64,000 bases of DNA from Pectobacterium sp. CFBP8739 (GCF_013449375.1 NZ_JACDRR010000005.1:352070-416069); one strand, 5' to 3'. Shown: positions 47,684 to 56,888, counted from the first letter of the stretch. The notes: generated by a model from the sequence alone, not told the origin. Numbers and translations are program-made.

Positions 47684-49315
47684 ATGAGTATTTTTGAAAA
47701 CTTATACACCAGCAGGAAATCGCAGCTCGACGAATGGGTTGCTGCACTCGATAGCCACATTGCTTGCGTTCAAGATAAAGGCCGCAGCCAAACTCAGCCG
47801 ACATTATTATTGGCCGACGGCTTTGATGTGGAAAACTATGCCCCTGTGGTGTGGCAATTCCCAGATGGGCACAGCGCACCTATTTCTAATTTTGCCAGTC
47901 AGCAAAACTGGCTCAGAACGCTGTGCGCCATGAGCGTTGTTACGGGTGATGATAGTTACCAACAGCACGCTATCGCACAAAGCGAATATTTCCTGAATCA
48001 CTTCGTTGATGATAATAGCGGTCTGTTCTACTGGGGCGGTCACCGTTTTATTAATCTGGATACGTTAGACGGCGAAGGACCGGAGTCCAAAGCTCAGGTG
48101 CATGAATTAAAGCACCACCTGCCCTATTACGCGCTATTGCACCGTGTGAATGCGGAAAAGACACTGAATTTCTTTCAGGGTTTCTGGAACGCACACGTTG
48201 AAAACTGGGAATCCTTGGATCTGGGTCGCCATGGCGATTACAGCAAGAAACGCGATCCGAATGTTTTCCTGCATGCCCGCCATGACGTCGTCAATCCGGC
48301 ACAGTGGCCTGTTCTGCCGTTAACGAAAGGGCTGACTTTTGTTAATGCCGGCACAGACCTGATTTATGCCGCATTCAAATATGCCGAATACACGGGCGAT
48401 AGCCACGCCGCGGCTTGGGGTAAGCACCTTTATCGCCAATACGTGTTGGCGCGCAATCCTGAAACCGGTATGCCCGTTTACCAGTTCAGCTCACCGCAGC
48501 AACGCCAGCCGGTACCGGAAGACGATAACCAAACGCAATCTTGGTTTGGCGACCGCGCCCAACGTCAGTTTGGCCCAGAGTTTGGTGAGATCGCGCGTGA
48601 AGCCAATGTGCTGTTCCGCGATATGCGTCCGCTGTTGATTGATAATCCCCTAGCCATGCTAGATATCCTGCGCACCCAACCCGACTCAGAAATGTTGAGC
48701 TGGGTTATTTCAGGATTGAAGAATTACTACCAGTACGCCTATGACGTCACCAGTAATACGCTGCGTCCAATGTGGAATAACGGGCAAGACATGACCGGTT
48801 ACCGCTTTAAACGTGATGGTTATTATGGTAAAGCAGGCACCGAATTAAAACCGTTTGCATTAGAAGGTGATTATTTATTACCGTTGGTTCGTGCTTATCG
48901 TTTGAGCGGTGATGAAGATCTGTATGCTCTGGTTAACACCATGCTGACGCGACTGAATAAAGAAGATATTCAATCCATCGCCAGCCCGTTACTGCTGTTG
49001 ACCGTCATCGAATTGGCCGATCACAAGCAATCAGAATCCTGGGCACACTACGCCGCGCAACTGGCGGGCGTTCTGTTTGAACAACATTTCCATCGTGGTC
49101 TGTTTGTTCGCTCCGCACAGCATCGTTATGTTCGTCTGGATGATACCTATCCGCTGGCTTTACTGACTTTCGTTGCCGCCTGTCGCAACAAATTAAACGA
49201 TATCCCACCGTATCTGACACAGGGTGGATATGTTCACGGTGATTTTCACGTTAACGGGGAAAATAGAATTGTTTATGACGTGGAATTAATTTATCCAGAG
49301 TTATTAACAGCTTAA
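47684..49315 (+). CDS. pelW: Oligogalacturonide lyase PelW (PL2 family)
   Basis: The 543-residue cytoplasmic exo-acting pectate lyase cuts imported oligogalacturonides into unsaturated dimers. It has no signal peptide. Metal and catalytic residues known for Yersinia PL2A (His109, Glu130, Arg171, His172) have counterparts here at a constant offset of 11: His120 in WGGH, Glu141 in VHELKHH, and Arg182-His183 in LGRHGD. The whole protein keeps the family length. It heads the togMNAB genes with a 47-bp gap and has a KdgR box upstream. Confidence 0.93.
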   Translation: MSIFENLYTSRKSQLDEWVAALDSHIACVQDKGRSQTQPTLLLADGFDVENYAPVVWQFPDGHSAPISNFASQQNWLRTLCAMSVVTGDDSYQQHAIAQSEYFLNHFVDDNSGLFYWGGHRFINLDTLDGEGPESKAQVHELKHHLPYYALLHRVNAEKTLNFFQGFWNAHVENWESLDLGRHGDYSKKRDPNVFLHARHDVVNPAQWPVLPLTKGLTFVNAGTDLIYAAFKYAEYTGDSHAAAWGKHLYRQYVLARNPETGMPVYQFSSPQQRQPVPEDDNQTQSWFGDRAQRQFGPEFGEIAREANVLFRDMRPLLIDNPLAMLDILRTQPDSEMLSWVISGLKNYYQYAYDVTSNTLRPMWNNGQDMTGYRFKRDGYYGKAGTELKPFALEGDYLLPLVRAYRLSGDEDLYALVNTMLTRLNKEDIQSIASPLLLLTVIELADHKQSESWAHYAAQLAGVLFEQHFHRGLFVRSAQHRYVRLDDTYPLALLTFVAACRNKLNDIPPYLTQGGYVHGDFHVNGENRIVYDVELIYPELLTA

Positions 49316-49361
49316 TTTTATGTTTTTTTAATGGTTCACAATTAATCAATAGGTAAGCATT

Positions 49362-50252
49362 ATGAATGAAAACAGAATGCTGGGGTTAGCCTATATCTCC
49401 CCCTATATTATAGGGCTGATAGTTTTTACCGCTTTCCCCTTTGTTTCGTCATTTATCCTCAGTTTTACTGAGTATGATTTGATAAATTCGCCTGAATTTA
49501 CGGGGCTAGAAAACTATCACCGTATGTTCCTGGAGGATGACCTTTTTTGGAAATCCATGGGTGTTACCTTCGCCTATGTATTTCTGACCATTCCATTGAA
49601 ATTAATCTTCGCACTGTTAATTGCGTTTGTACTTAATTTCAAATTACGTGGTATCGGCTTCTTCCGTACTGCTTACTATGTGCCTTCTATTTTGGGCAGT
49701 AGCGTGGCAATCGCCGTACTGTGGCGTGCACTGTTCGCTATCGATGGCTTGTTAAACAGCTTCCTCGGCGTGTTTGGCTTTGACGCTATCAACTGGCTGG
49801 GCGAACCGTCGCTGGCATTGATGTCGGTAACCCTGCTGCGCGTATGGCAGTTTGGTTCCGCGATGGTTATCTTCCTGGCTGCATTGCAGAACGTTCCGCA
49901 ATCACAGTATGAAGCGGCAATGATCGACGGTGCATCCAAATGGCAAATGTTCCTGAAAGTAACGGTACCACTGATTACGCCAGTTATTTTCTTTAACTTT
50001 ATCATGCAGACCACTCAGGCATTCCAGGAGTTTACGGCACCTTACGTCATCACTGGCGGCGGTCCAACGCACTACACCTACCTGTTCTCGCTCTATATCT
50101 ACGATACGGCGTTCAAGTATTTCGATATGGGCTACGGTGCTGCCTTGGCATGGGTTCTGTTCTTGGTTGTTGCGGTATTTGCGTCTATTTCCTTTAAATC
50201 GTCGAAATACTGGGTGTTCTACTCCGCAGATAAAGGAGGAAAAAATGGCTGA
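49362..50252 (+). CDS. togM: Oligogalacturonide ABC transporter permease TogM
   Basis: The 296-residue CUT1 sugar permease has six predicted helices. The cytoplasmic EAA loop reads YEAAMIDGASKWQMFLKVTVPLITP. It begins LGLAYISPYIIGLIVFTAFPF. It pairs with TogN to import pectic oligomers. The 3' end overlaps togN by 8 nt. Confidence 0.94.
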   Translation: MNENRMLGLAYISPYIIGLIVFTAFPFVSSFILSFTEYDLINSPEFTGLENYHRMFLEDDLFWKSMGVTFAYVFLTIPLKLIFALLIAFVLNFKLRGIGFFRTAYYVPSILGSSVAIAVLWRALFAIDGLLNSFLGVFGFDAINWLGEPSLALMSVTLLRVWQFGSAMVIFLAALQNVPQSQYEAAMIDGASKWQMFLKVTVPLITPVIFFNFIMQTTQAFQEFTAPYVITGGGPTHYTYLFSLYIYDTAFKYFDMGYGAALAWVLFLVVAVFASISFKSSKYWVFYSADKGGKNG

Positions 50253-51150
50253 CATGCATTCAAACCTGACTGCAGCACAAGTTGTTGCCGCAGAAGAAGT
50301 ACGCCGCACATTGCGTAAAGAAAAACTCAGTGCTGCTATCCGTTATGTGATACTGCTGTTTGTTGGTTTACTGATGCTTTATCCACTTGCGTGGATGTTC
50401 TCGGCATCATTCAAACCGAACCATGAGATTTTCACAACGTTGGGTCTGTGGCCTGCCCACGCCACCTGGGACGGTTTCGTTAATGGTTGGAAAACCGGTA
50501 CGGAATACAATTTCGGTCACTACATGATTAACACTTTCCAGTATGTGATTCCGAAAGTGGTTCTGACCGTCATCTCCTCGGTGATTGTGGCTTATGGTTT
50601 CGCTCGCTTTGACATTCCGTGGAAGAATTTCTGGTTTGCCACGTTGATTGCCACCATGCTGCTGCCAAGCACCGTGTTGCTGATTCCTCAGTACCTCATG
50701 TTCCGTGAAATGGGCATGCTGAACAGCTATCTGCCACTGTACTTGCCGGTCGCGTTTGCAACACAAGGGTTCTTTGTGTTCATGCTGATCCAGTTCCTGC
50801 GTGGTGTACCACGTGATATGGAAGAAGCGGCCCAGATCGATGGCTGTAACTCCTTCCAAGTGCTGTGGTATGTGGTCGTGCCGATTTTGAAACCAGCCAT
50901 CATCTCTGTTGCGCTGTTCCAGTTCATGTGGTCAATGAACGACTTCATCGGTCCGCTGATTTATGTCTATAGCGTGGATAAATATCCGATTGCGCTGGCG
51001 CTGAAAATGTCTATCGACGTTACAGAAGGCGCTCCGTGGAATGAAATTCTGGCCATGTCCAGCATCTCCATTCTGCCATCCATTATTGTTTTCTTCCTGG
51101 CACAGCGCTACTTCGTACAAGGCGTAACCAGCAGCGGAATTAAAGGTTAA
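50245..51150 (+). CDS. togN: Oligogalacturonide ABC transporter permease TogN
   Basis: The 301-residue CUT1 permease has six predicted helices and the EAA loop DMEEAAQIDGCNSFQVLWYVVVPILKP. The ATG at 50245 has AAAGGAGGAAAAA upstream. The longer open frame overlaps togM heavily and is not supported. Its N-terminal 30 residues form a soluble, helix-prone tail. Confidence 0.94.
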   Translation: MADMHSNLTAAQVVAAEEVRRTLRKEKLSAAIRYVILLFVGLLMLYPLAWMFSASFKPNHEIFTTLGLWPAHATWDGFVNGWKTGTEYNFGHYMINTFQYVIPKVVLTVISSVIVAYGFARFDIPWKNFWFATLIATMLLPSTVLLIPQYLMFREMGMLNSYLPLYLPVAFATQGFFVFMLIQFLRGVPRDMEEAAQIDGCNSFQVLWYVVVPILKPAIISVALFQFMWSMNDFIGPLIYVYSVDKYPIALALKMSIDVTEGAPWNEILAMSSISILPSIIVFFLAQRYFVQGVTSSGIKG

Positions 51151-51163
51151 TAGAGGATTTATC

Positions 51164-52291
51164 ATGGCTGAAGTGATTTTCAATAAACTGGAAAAAGTAT
51201 ACTCCAACGGTTTCAAAGCGGTTCACGGCATCGACCTGACGATTAAAGACGGCGAATTCATGGTTATCGTCGGCCCGTCTGGCTGTGCGAAATCCACCAC
51301 GCTGCGCATGCTGGCAGGCCTGGAAACCATTAGCGGCGGTGAAGTTCGCATTGGTGAACGTGTTGTTAACAATCTGGCGCCAAAAGAGCGTGGGATTGCG
51401 ATGGTGTTCCAGAACTACGCCCTCTACCCTCACATGACGGTAAAAGAGAACCTGGCGTTTGGTCTGAAGCTGAGCAAACTGCCTAAAGAGCAAATCGAAG
51501 CGCAGGTAGCAGAAGCGGCCAAAATTCTGGAGTTGGAAGAACTGATGGATCGTCTGCCGCGCCAGCTGTCTGGTGGTCAGGCACAGCGTGTGGCCGTAGG
51601 CCGCGCCATCGTTAAAAAGCCAGATGTATTCCTGTTTGACGAACCGTTGTCAAACTTGGATGCCAAACTGCGTGCGTCCATGCGTATCCGTATTTCCGAC
51701 CTGCACAAGCAGTTGAAGAAAAGCGGTAAAGCGGCAACCAGCGTATATGTTACCCACGATCAGACTGAAGCTATGACCATGGGTGACCGTATCTGCGTGA
51801 TGAAACTCGGTCACATCATGCAGGTCGATACGCCGGATAACTTGTACCACTACCCTGTCAACATGTTCGTTGCTGGCTTCATTGGTTCACCAGAAATGAA
51901 CATCAAGCCATGCAAACTGGTCGAGAAAGACGGTCAGGTTGGCGTGGTTGTGGGTAATAACGCGCTGGTGTTAAGTGCTGAAAAACAAGATAAAGTCCGC
52001 AGCTATATCGGAAAAGACGTCTTCTTCGGCGTTCGCCCTGACTACGTTTCCGTGTCAGATACGCCATTTGAAGACAGCCACTCACAGGGTGAGTTGGTTC
52101 GCGTAGAAAACATGGGTCACGAATTTTTTATGTATATAAAAGTCGATGGCTTTGAATTAACCAGCCGCATTCCTTATGACGAAGGTCGGCTGATTATCGA
52201 GAAGGGACTGCATCGTCAGGTATATTTCCAGTTCGACATGGAAAAATGCCATATTTTTGATGCAAAAACAGAAAAAAATATCTCTCTTTAA
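51164..52291 (+). CDS. togA: Oligogalacturonide ABC transporter ATPase TogA
   Basis: The 375-residue MalK/UgpC-type ATPase has Walker A GPSGCAKST at 37-45, signature LSGGQAQRVAVGRAI, Walker B VFLFDEPLSNLDAKLR and a C-terminal TOBE regulatory region. The residue before the catalytic Lys43 is Ala42, where the usual motif has Gly. The gene follows togN by 13 bp. Confidence 0.94.
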   Translation: MAEVIFNKLEKVYSNGFKAVHGIDLTIKDGEFMVIVGPSGCAKSTTLRMLAGLETISGGEVRIGERVVNNLAPKERGIAMVFQNYALYPHMTVKENLAFGLKLSKLPKEQIEAQVAEAAKILELEELMDRLPRQLSGGQAQRVAVGRAIVKKPDVFLFDEPLSNLDAKLRASMRIRISDLHKQLKKSGKAATSVYVTHDQTEAMTMGDRICVMKLGHIMQVDTPDNLYHYPVNMFVAGFIGSPEMNIKPCKLVEKDGQVGVVVGNNALVLSAEKQDKVRSYIGKDVFFGVRPDYVSVSDTPFEDSHSQGELVRVENMGHEFFMYIKVDGFELTSRIPYDEGRLIIEKGLHRQVYFQFDMEKCHIFDAKTEKNISL

Positions 52292-52306
52292 CAGGAGTAG
52301 TAACCG

Positions 52307-53596
52307 ATGAAAAAAGCGATCCTACATACATTAATAGCGTCATCTCTGGCATTAGTGGCTGCACCGTCTTTTGCTGCCGATCAAGTTGAACTGAGAATGT
52401 CTTGGTGGGGCGGCAACAGCCGTCACCAACAAACACTCAAGGCCATTGAAGAGTTTCACAAGCAATATCCAAACATCAATGTCAAAGCGGAATACACCGG
52501 TTGGGATGGTCACCTGTCTCGTCTGACAACGCAGATCGCCGGTAATACCGAACCCGATGTGATGCAGACCAACTGGAACTGGCTGCCGATTTTTTCTAAA
52601 AATGGTGACGGTTTTTACGATCTGAACAAAGTGAAAGACGTATTAGACCTTACTCAGTTCGCAGATAAAGAACTGCAAAACACCACGGTCAACGGCAAAC
52701 TGAACGGTATTCCAATTTCCGTTACGGCTCGTGTGTTCTATTTCAACACCGAAAGCTGGAAAAAAGCCGGTTTAGAATATCCGAAAACCTGGGACGAGTT
52801 GCTGAACGCCGGTAAAGTGTTCAAAGAAAAACTGGGTGACCAATACTACCCTGTTGTCTTGGAACATCAGGATTCTCTGGCGCTGTTGAATTCTTATATG
52901 GTTCAGAAATACAACATTCCAGCGATTGATGTAAAAAACCAGAAATTCTCCTATACCGATGCACAATGGGCTGAATTCTTTGGCATGTATAAGAAGTTGG
53001 TTGACAGCCATGTCATGCCTGATACGAAATACTATGCTTCTTTCGGTAAGAGCAATATGTATGAAATGAAGCCATGGATCAGTGGTGAGTGGTCTGGTAC
53101 TTACATGTGGAACTCCACCATTACCAAGTACTCTGACAACCTGCAACCACCCGCAAAACTGGAATTGGGTAACTACCCAATGCTGCCAGGTGCGAAAGAT
53201 GCTGGCTTGTTCTTCAAACCTGCACAGATGTTGTCTATTGGTAAATCAACGAAACATCCTAAAGAGTCTGCTCAGTTGATCAACTTCCTGCTGAACAGCA
53301 AAGAAGGTGCTCAGGCTCTGGGTCTGGAACGTGGTGTTCCGTTGAGTAAAGCGGCTGTTGCTCAGTTGACTGCTGATGGCGTGATCAAAGACGATGCACC
53401 AGCCGTTGCTGGGTTAAAACTGGCGCTGTCTCTGCCACATGACGTTGCCGTTTCTCCTTATTTCGATGACCCGCAAATCGTTTCTCTGTTTGGTGATACC
53501 ATCCAGTCTATCGATTACGGCCAAAAATCTGTGGAAGACGCAGCGAAATACTTCCAGCGTCAATCTGAGCGTATTCTGAAACGCGCAATGAAGTAA
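52307..53596 (+). CDS. togB: Oligogalacturonide-binding periplasmic protein TogB
   Basis: The 429-residue extracellular solute-binding protein of family 1 has a signal peptide MKKAILHTLIASSLALVAA with a cut after SFA at about residue 23. The mature part begins ADQVELRMSWWGGNSRH. It captures oligogalacturonides in the periplasm for TogMNA. AGGAG lies before the ATG. A terminator follows, so it is the last gene of the operon. Confidence 0.95.
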   Translation: MKKAILHTLIASSLALVAAPSFAADQVELRMSWWGGNSRHQQTLKAIEEFHKQYPNINVKAEYTGWDGHLSRLTTQIAGNTEPDVMQTNWNWLPIFSKNGDGFYDLNKVKDVLDLTQFADKELQNTTVNGKLNGIPISVTARVFYFNTESWKKAGLEYPKTWDELLNAGKVFKEKLGDQYYPVVLEHQDSLALLNSYMVQKYNIPAIDVKNQKFSYTDAQWAEFFGMYKKLVDSHVMPDTKYYASFGKSNMYEMKPWISGEWSGTYMWNSTITKYSDNLQPPAKLELGNYPMLPGAKDAGLFFKPAQMLSIGKSTKHPKESAQLINFLLNSKEGAQALGLERGVPLSKAAVAQLTADGVIKDDAPAVAGLKLALSLPHDVAVSPYFDDPQIVSLFGDTIQSIDYGQKSVEDAAKYFQRQSERILKRAMK

Positions 53597-53623
53597 TGTA
53601 ATACCCGATTTACTCGGTAATTT

Positions 53624-53654
53624 ATCCCTGCCGCACTACCGGCAGGGATTTTTC
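53624..53654 (+). terminator. Terminator after togB
   Basis: A 10-bp stem ATCCCTGCCG / CGGCAGGGAT with a 6-nt loop and T-run lies 27 bp past the togB stop. Confidence 0.92.
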
Positions 53655-53681
53655 ATTTAAATTAAAACAATCGCTATATTC

Positions 53682-53721
53682 AATTCGATCTCCCTCACAA
53701 TTTGAAACCCTATTTTACTTT
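53682..53721. promoter_or_regulatory. CRP-like and KdgR-like sites upstream of kdgM
   Basis: TTCGA-TCTCCC-TCACA at 53684-53699 has one perfect CRP half and one weaker half. Overlapping it, TTTGAAACCCTATTTTACTT resembles a KdgR box. A second CRP-like site, with TGTGA on the minus strand, lies at about 53735-53750. Both regulators control kdgM in Dickeya. Confidence 0.55.
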
Positions 53722-53843
53722 TTGTTACTCAAGACGATCTCGATCACAGAACGTAGTTTAATAATAAATAAAATAGAACTTGTCCCAAAAAGCATAATGC
53801 GTGTTTTTTATTAGAGATATCCTAACCAATAGGGAATATAACA

Positions 53844-54560
53844 ATGAAAGTTAAATTACTAGCTCTGGCAGTTACGTCATTAATTAGTGTGAATGCAATG
53901 GCGGTGACAATCGATTACCGTCATGAAATGAAAGATACGCCCAAAAATGATCACCGCGATCGTTTGTCCATGTCGCACCGCTTTGCCAATGGTTTCGGTT
54001 TATCTGTTGAAGCAAAATGGCGCCAATCTGATAAAGACAGCACACCAAATAAACCATTCAATGAAACCGTCAGCAATGGCACTGAAGTGGTTGCCAGCTA
54101 TGTTTACAACTTCAATAAAACCTTCTCTCTGGAGCCTGGTTTCTCTTTGGATTCAACCTCTAGCTCTAACAACTACCGCCCATATCTACGCGGTAAAGTG
54201 AATATTACTGACGATCTGTCGACCTCCTTACGTTATCGCCCTTACTACAAGCGTAATAGCGGTAATCTTACAGATTCATCAAAAAACAACCAGGAAAACG
54301 GCTATAATTTAACCGCGGTTGTTAGCTATAAATTCCTGAAAGATTTCCAGGTTGATTATGAGCTGGATTACAAAAAAGCGAATAAAGCAGGTCAGTACCA
54401 GTACGACAATGAAACATATAATTTCGACCACGATGTAAAATTGTCCTACAAATTGGATAAAAACTGGAAGCCTTATATGGCTGTAGGTAACGTTGCTGAT
54501 TCTGGTACCAACGATCATCGTCAAACGCGTTACCGTGTTGGTGTGCAATACAGCTTCTAA
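53844..54560 (+). CDS. kdgM: Oligogalacturonate-specific outer-membrane porin KdgM
   Basis: The 238-residue small outer-membrane barrel lets acidic pectic oligomers enter. The signal peptide MKVKLLALAVTSLISVNAMA is cut before VTIDYRHEMKD. Alternating beta-strand segments rich in Tyr, Lys and Arg line the channel, and the protein ends RYRVGVQYSF with the C-terminal Phe needed for outer-membrane assembly. It lies behind the togB terminator with its own promoter region. Confidence 0.95.
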   Translation: MKVKLLALAVTSLISVNAMAVTIDYRHEMKDTPKNDHRDRLSMSHRFANGFGLSVEAKWRQSDKDSTPNKPFNETVSNGTEVVASYVYNFNKTFSLEPGFSLDSTSSSNNYRPYLRGKVNITDDLSTSLRYRPYYKRNSGNLTDSSKNNQENGYNLTAVVSYKFLKDFQVDYELDYKKANKAGQYQYDNETYNFDHDVKLSYKLDKNWKPYMAVGNVADSGTNDHRQTRYRVGVQYSF

Positions 54561-54911
54561 TAACGGTCTTATTATTTAAATAAGCGTTATAAGATAGCAA
54601 AAGGGATGTTAGTGTTAATGGATTCACCTGTTTTATTTTTATCATTAACATCTCTTTATTATGTCAGTCGTAGGTTTAGCAAGTTAGTTACGTTTCGTTG
54701 TTATATGTAGTGTCGTTAACTGCGATTTAACTACATGTGTTTTAGCTGTTGTAATTGCTGTGTCTGATTTACCCTCTTCGTGTATGAATGTTATTTCTTT
54801 ATTAAAATTTGCGGTTCAGGGTGGTCATTTTTTCTCCGATGTGATGGCTACCCTATTTTTTACCACTGCACAACGATTTCTCCCCTCCTTCCCTTTGCCA
54901 GGTGATCTATC
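54561..54911. other. Gap between kdgM and paeX
   Basis: A 351-bp AT-rich gap. An imperfect hairpin joins GATGTTA (54606) with TAACATC (54645) and may end kdgM transcripts. No clear KdgR box or ORF was found. paeX may be read from kdgM or from its own promoter. Confidence 0.4.
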
Positions 54912-55874
54912 ATGATTGTTCGTTCTCTGCTTGTCGGGGCCATTATGATGTCTGTAAATGGATTTAGTTACGCCCAACCTGTTTTTCCTGTCTGGCCACA
55001 CGGCGAAGCGCCTGGCGCCTCTTCGTCAACCGTACAACCACAAGTGGTCGAACGGAGTAAAGATCCCTCTCTTCCCGATCGGGCAGCAACCGGTATTCGC
55101 AGCCCCGAAATTACCGTTTATCCCGCAGAGAAGCCTAATGGTATGGCATTGCTCATTACGCCCGGCGGCTCTTACCAGCGCGTCGTGTTGGATAAGGAAG
55201 GCAGTGATCTGGCTCCATTCTTTAATCAGCAGGGATATACGCTTTTCGTGATGACCTACCGTATGCCCGGTGAAGGCCATAAAGAAGGTGCCGATGCTCC
55301 ATTGGCCGATGCACAGCGAGCCATCAGAACCCTGAGAGCCAATGCTGAGAAATGGCACATTAATCCACAGCGCATCGGTATTATGGGATTCTCCGCCGGT
55401 GGTCATGTTGCTGCCAGCCTCGGAACCCGATTTGCCCAGTCCGTTTACCCTGCGACGGATGCCATTGACAGCGTAAGCGCACGCCCTGATTTCATGGTAC
55501 TGATGTACCCCGTGATTTCGATGCAAACGGATATTGCGCATGCAGGCTCGCGCAAGCAATTAATCGGCGAGCAGCCGACGGAAGCGCAGATAGTACGTTA
55601 CTCTCCAGAGAAACAGGTTACCGCGCAAACGCCACCCACGTTTCTGGTGCATGCCGTTGACGATCCGTCAGTGTCGGTTGATAACAGTCTGGTGATGTTC
55701 AGCGCGCTGCGGGCAAAACAGATTCCAGTTGAAATGCATCTCTTTGAGAAAGGTAAACACGGTTTCGGCTTGCGCGGTACCAAAGGACTGCCCGCTGCTG
55801 CCTGGCCTCAACTGCTGGACAACTGGCTACGTGTCTTACCGGCAAACAACGAACAGCCGAAAGCCGCGCCATAA
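54912..55874 (+). CDS. paeX: Pectin acetylesterase PaeX
   Basis: The 320-residue alpha/beta-hydrolase removes acetyl groups from pectic oligomers in the periplasm. A signal peptide ends SYA near residue 21. The nucleophile is Ser161 in GFSAGGH; Asp250 or 251 in HAVDDPS and His283 in GKHGFGL complete the triad. The oxyanion region TPGGSYQ is at about 83-89. Placement next to kdgM matches Dickeya. Confidence 0.92.
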   Translation: MIVRSLLVGAIMMSVNGFSYAQPVFPVWPHGEAPGASSSTVQPQVVERSKDPSLPDRAATGIRSPEITVYPAEKPNGMALLITPGGSYQRVVLDKEGSDLAPFFNQQGYTLFVMTYRMPGEGHKEGADAPLADAQRAIRTLRANAEKWHINPQRIGIMGFSAGGHVAASLGTRFAQSVYPATDAIDSVSARPDFMVLMYPVISMQTDIAHAGSRKQLIGEQPTEAQIVRYSPEKQVTAQTPPTFLVHAVDDPSVSVDNSLVMFSALRAKQIPVEMHLFEKGKHGFGLRGTKGLPAAAWPQLLDNWLRVLPANNEQPKAAP

Positions 55875-55946
55875 AAGGCGGTACGCACCCTAGCCGACAT
55901 AAATCGTTACGCCGTCACCGCTTCCGCAGGCAGGAATAATCTCTTA

Positions 55947-55966
55947 TACTGTATAAAATAACAGTT
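55947..55966 (+). promoter_or_regulatory. LexA (SOS) box upstream of ydjM
   Basis: TACTG-N10-CAGTT with an AT-rich spacer fits the LexA consensus TACTG(TA)5CAGTA in all but the last base. It lies 16 bp before the ydjM ATG. E. coli ydjM is a known SOS gene. Confidence 0.8.
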
Positions 55967-55982
55967 TTATTTGAGACATTTC

Positions 55983-56558
55983 ATGACTGCGGAAGGACAC
56001 CTGCTATTTTCTGTTGCCTGCGCGATTCTGGCTAAAAAAGTTGAGCTGTCGCCAGCACTGGCTACCGGAGATTGGTGGCACATTATTCCCGGAGCACTCC
56101 TTACCGCGCTGCTGCCCGATATCGATCACCCAAAATCCGTCCTCGGGCAGCGCATGAAGTGGCTTTCTGCACCGATTGCCCGCCTCTTTGGTCATCGTGG
56201 ATTTACCCATAGCCTCCTTGCCATCGCCGCCGGTATTTTCTTTATCCAGACGCGCCTCCCACCAGATTGGCCGATCCCGACGGATGCCTACCATGCCATG
56301 ATCGTCGGTTATCTGAGCCACATTCTCGCGGATATGCTGACCCCCTCCGGCGTTCCCCTGCTCTGGCCCTGTCGCTGGCGCTTCCGTTTACCTCTCTTAA
56401 ACAGCCAAAAAGGCAATCAGCTAGAGCGCGTCCTGTGTATTGCCTGTATCGGCTTTTCACTGTATCAGCCGCAGAAGAATTTGAATTGCTGCACTTACGA
56501 GCAATCATTTCGCTTTTTGCAATCCGCGCAAGCCTACCTCTTCCAATACGTGAAATAA
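55983..56558 (+). CDS. ydjM: LexA-regulated inner-membrane protein YdjM
   Basis: This 191-residue membrane protein of the YdjM metal-dependent hydrolase-like family begins MTAEGHLLFSVACAILAKK. Conserved motifs are LLPDIDHPKSVLGQR, FGHRGFTHSLLA and YLSHILADMLTPSGVPLLWPCRWRFRLP, rich in His and Asp that could bind metal. The function is unknown. The ATG at 55983 matches the family; the last 40 residues diverge from E. coli. The SOS box overlaps its promoter. Confidence 0.9.
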   Translation: MTAEGHLLFSVACAILAKKVELSPALATGDWWHIIPGALLTALLPDIDHPKSVLGQRMKWLSAPIARLFGHRGFTHSLLAIAAGIFFIQTRLPPDWPIPTDAYHAMIVGYLSHILADMLTPSGVPLLWPCRWRFRLPLLNSQKGNQLERVLCIACIGFSLYQPQKNLNCCTYEQSFRFLQSAQAYLFQYVK

Positions 56559-56575
56559 CCGCGTTACCTAGCGTA

Positions 56576-56643
<68 letters not shown>

Positions 56644-56693
56644 TTACTCTGGGGTTTCTAAGCCCGTTATTTAGCTAAATAATTCGAGTTTCA

Positions 56694-56763
56694 GGACAAA
56701 ACGTATTCGTTTTGAATAACGCGAAGCGTTAGCCCTTTAGGGCGATGCTCATCAATGAGCATC
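56694..56763 (-). repeat. Hairpin cassette i (D-B-C-TT-A-TCC)
   Basis: Read on the minus strand: D GATGCTCA-TTGA-TGAGCATC, B GCCCT-AA-AGGGC, C TAACGC-TTC-GCGTTA, linker TT, A CAAAACG-AATA-CGTTTTG, then TCC. The four stems abut with no spare base except the TT. Confidence 0.85.
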
Positions 56764-56780
56764 GTAACGCGGCAAGAGAA

Positions 56781-56850
56781 GGACAAATTCGTCGGAAACG
56801 AATTTGACCAGCCATCGGCTGGCCTTCGGTGAGAGACAGGATGTCTCTCA
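56781..56850 (-). repeat. Hairpin cassette ii (variant)
   Basis: Minus strand: D TGAGAGACA-TCC-TGTCTCTCA, a degenerate B position (CCGAAGG), C position CCAGCC-GAT-GGCTGG, linker T, A CAAATTCGT-TTCCG-ACGAATTTG, then TCC. Same order as cassette i with a decayed B stem. Confidence 0.75.
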
Positions 56851-56888
56851 TTTCATCCCGATGAGCTTACTCAGGTAAGTGATTCGGG

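Noticed and set aside
45701-55874. Pectin cluster as a recent genomic island
   Set aside because: No integrase, tRNA target, flanking direct repeat or clear change in base composition was seen; the genes look native to this lineage.
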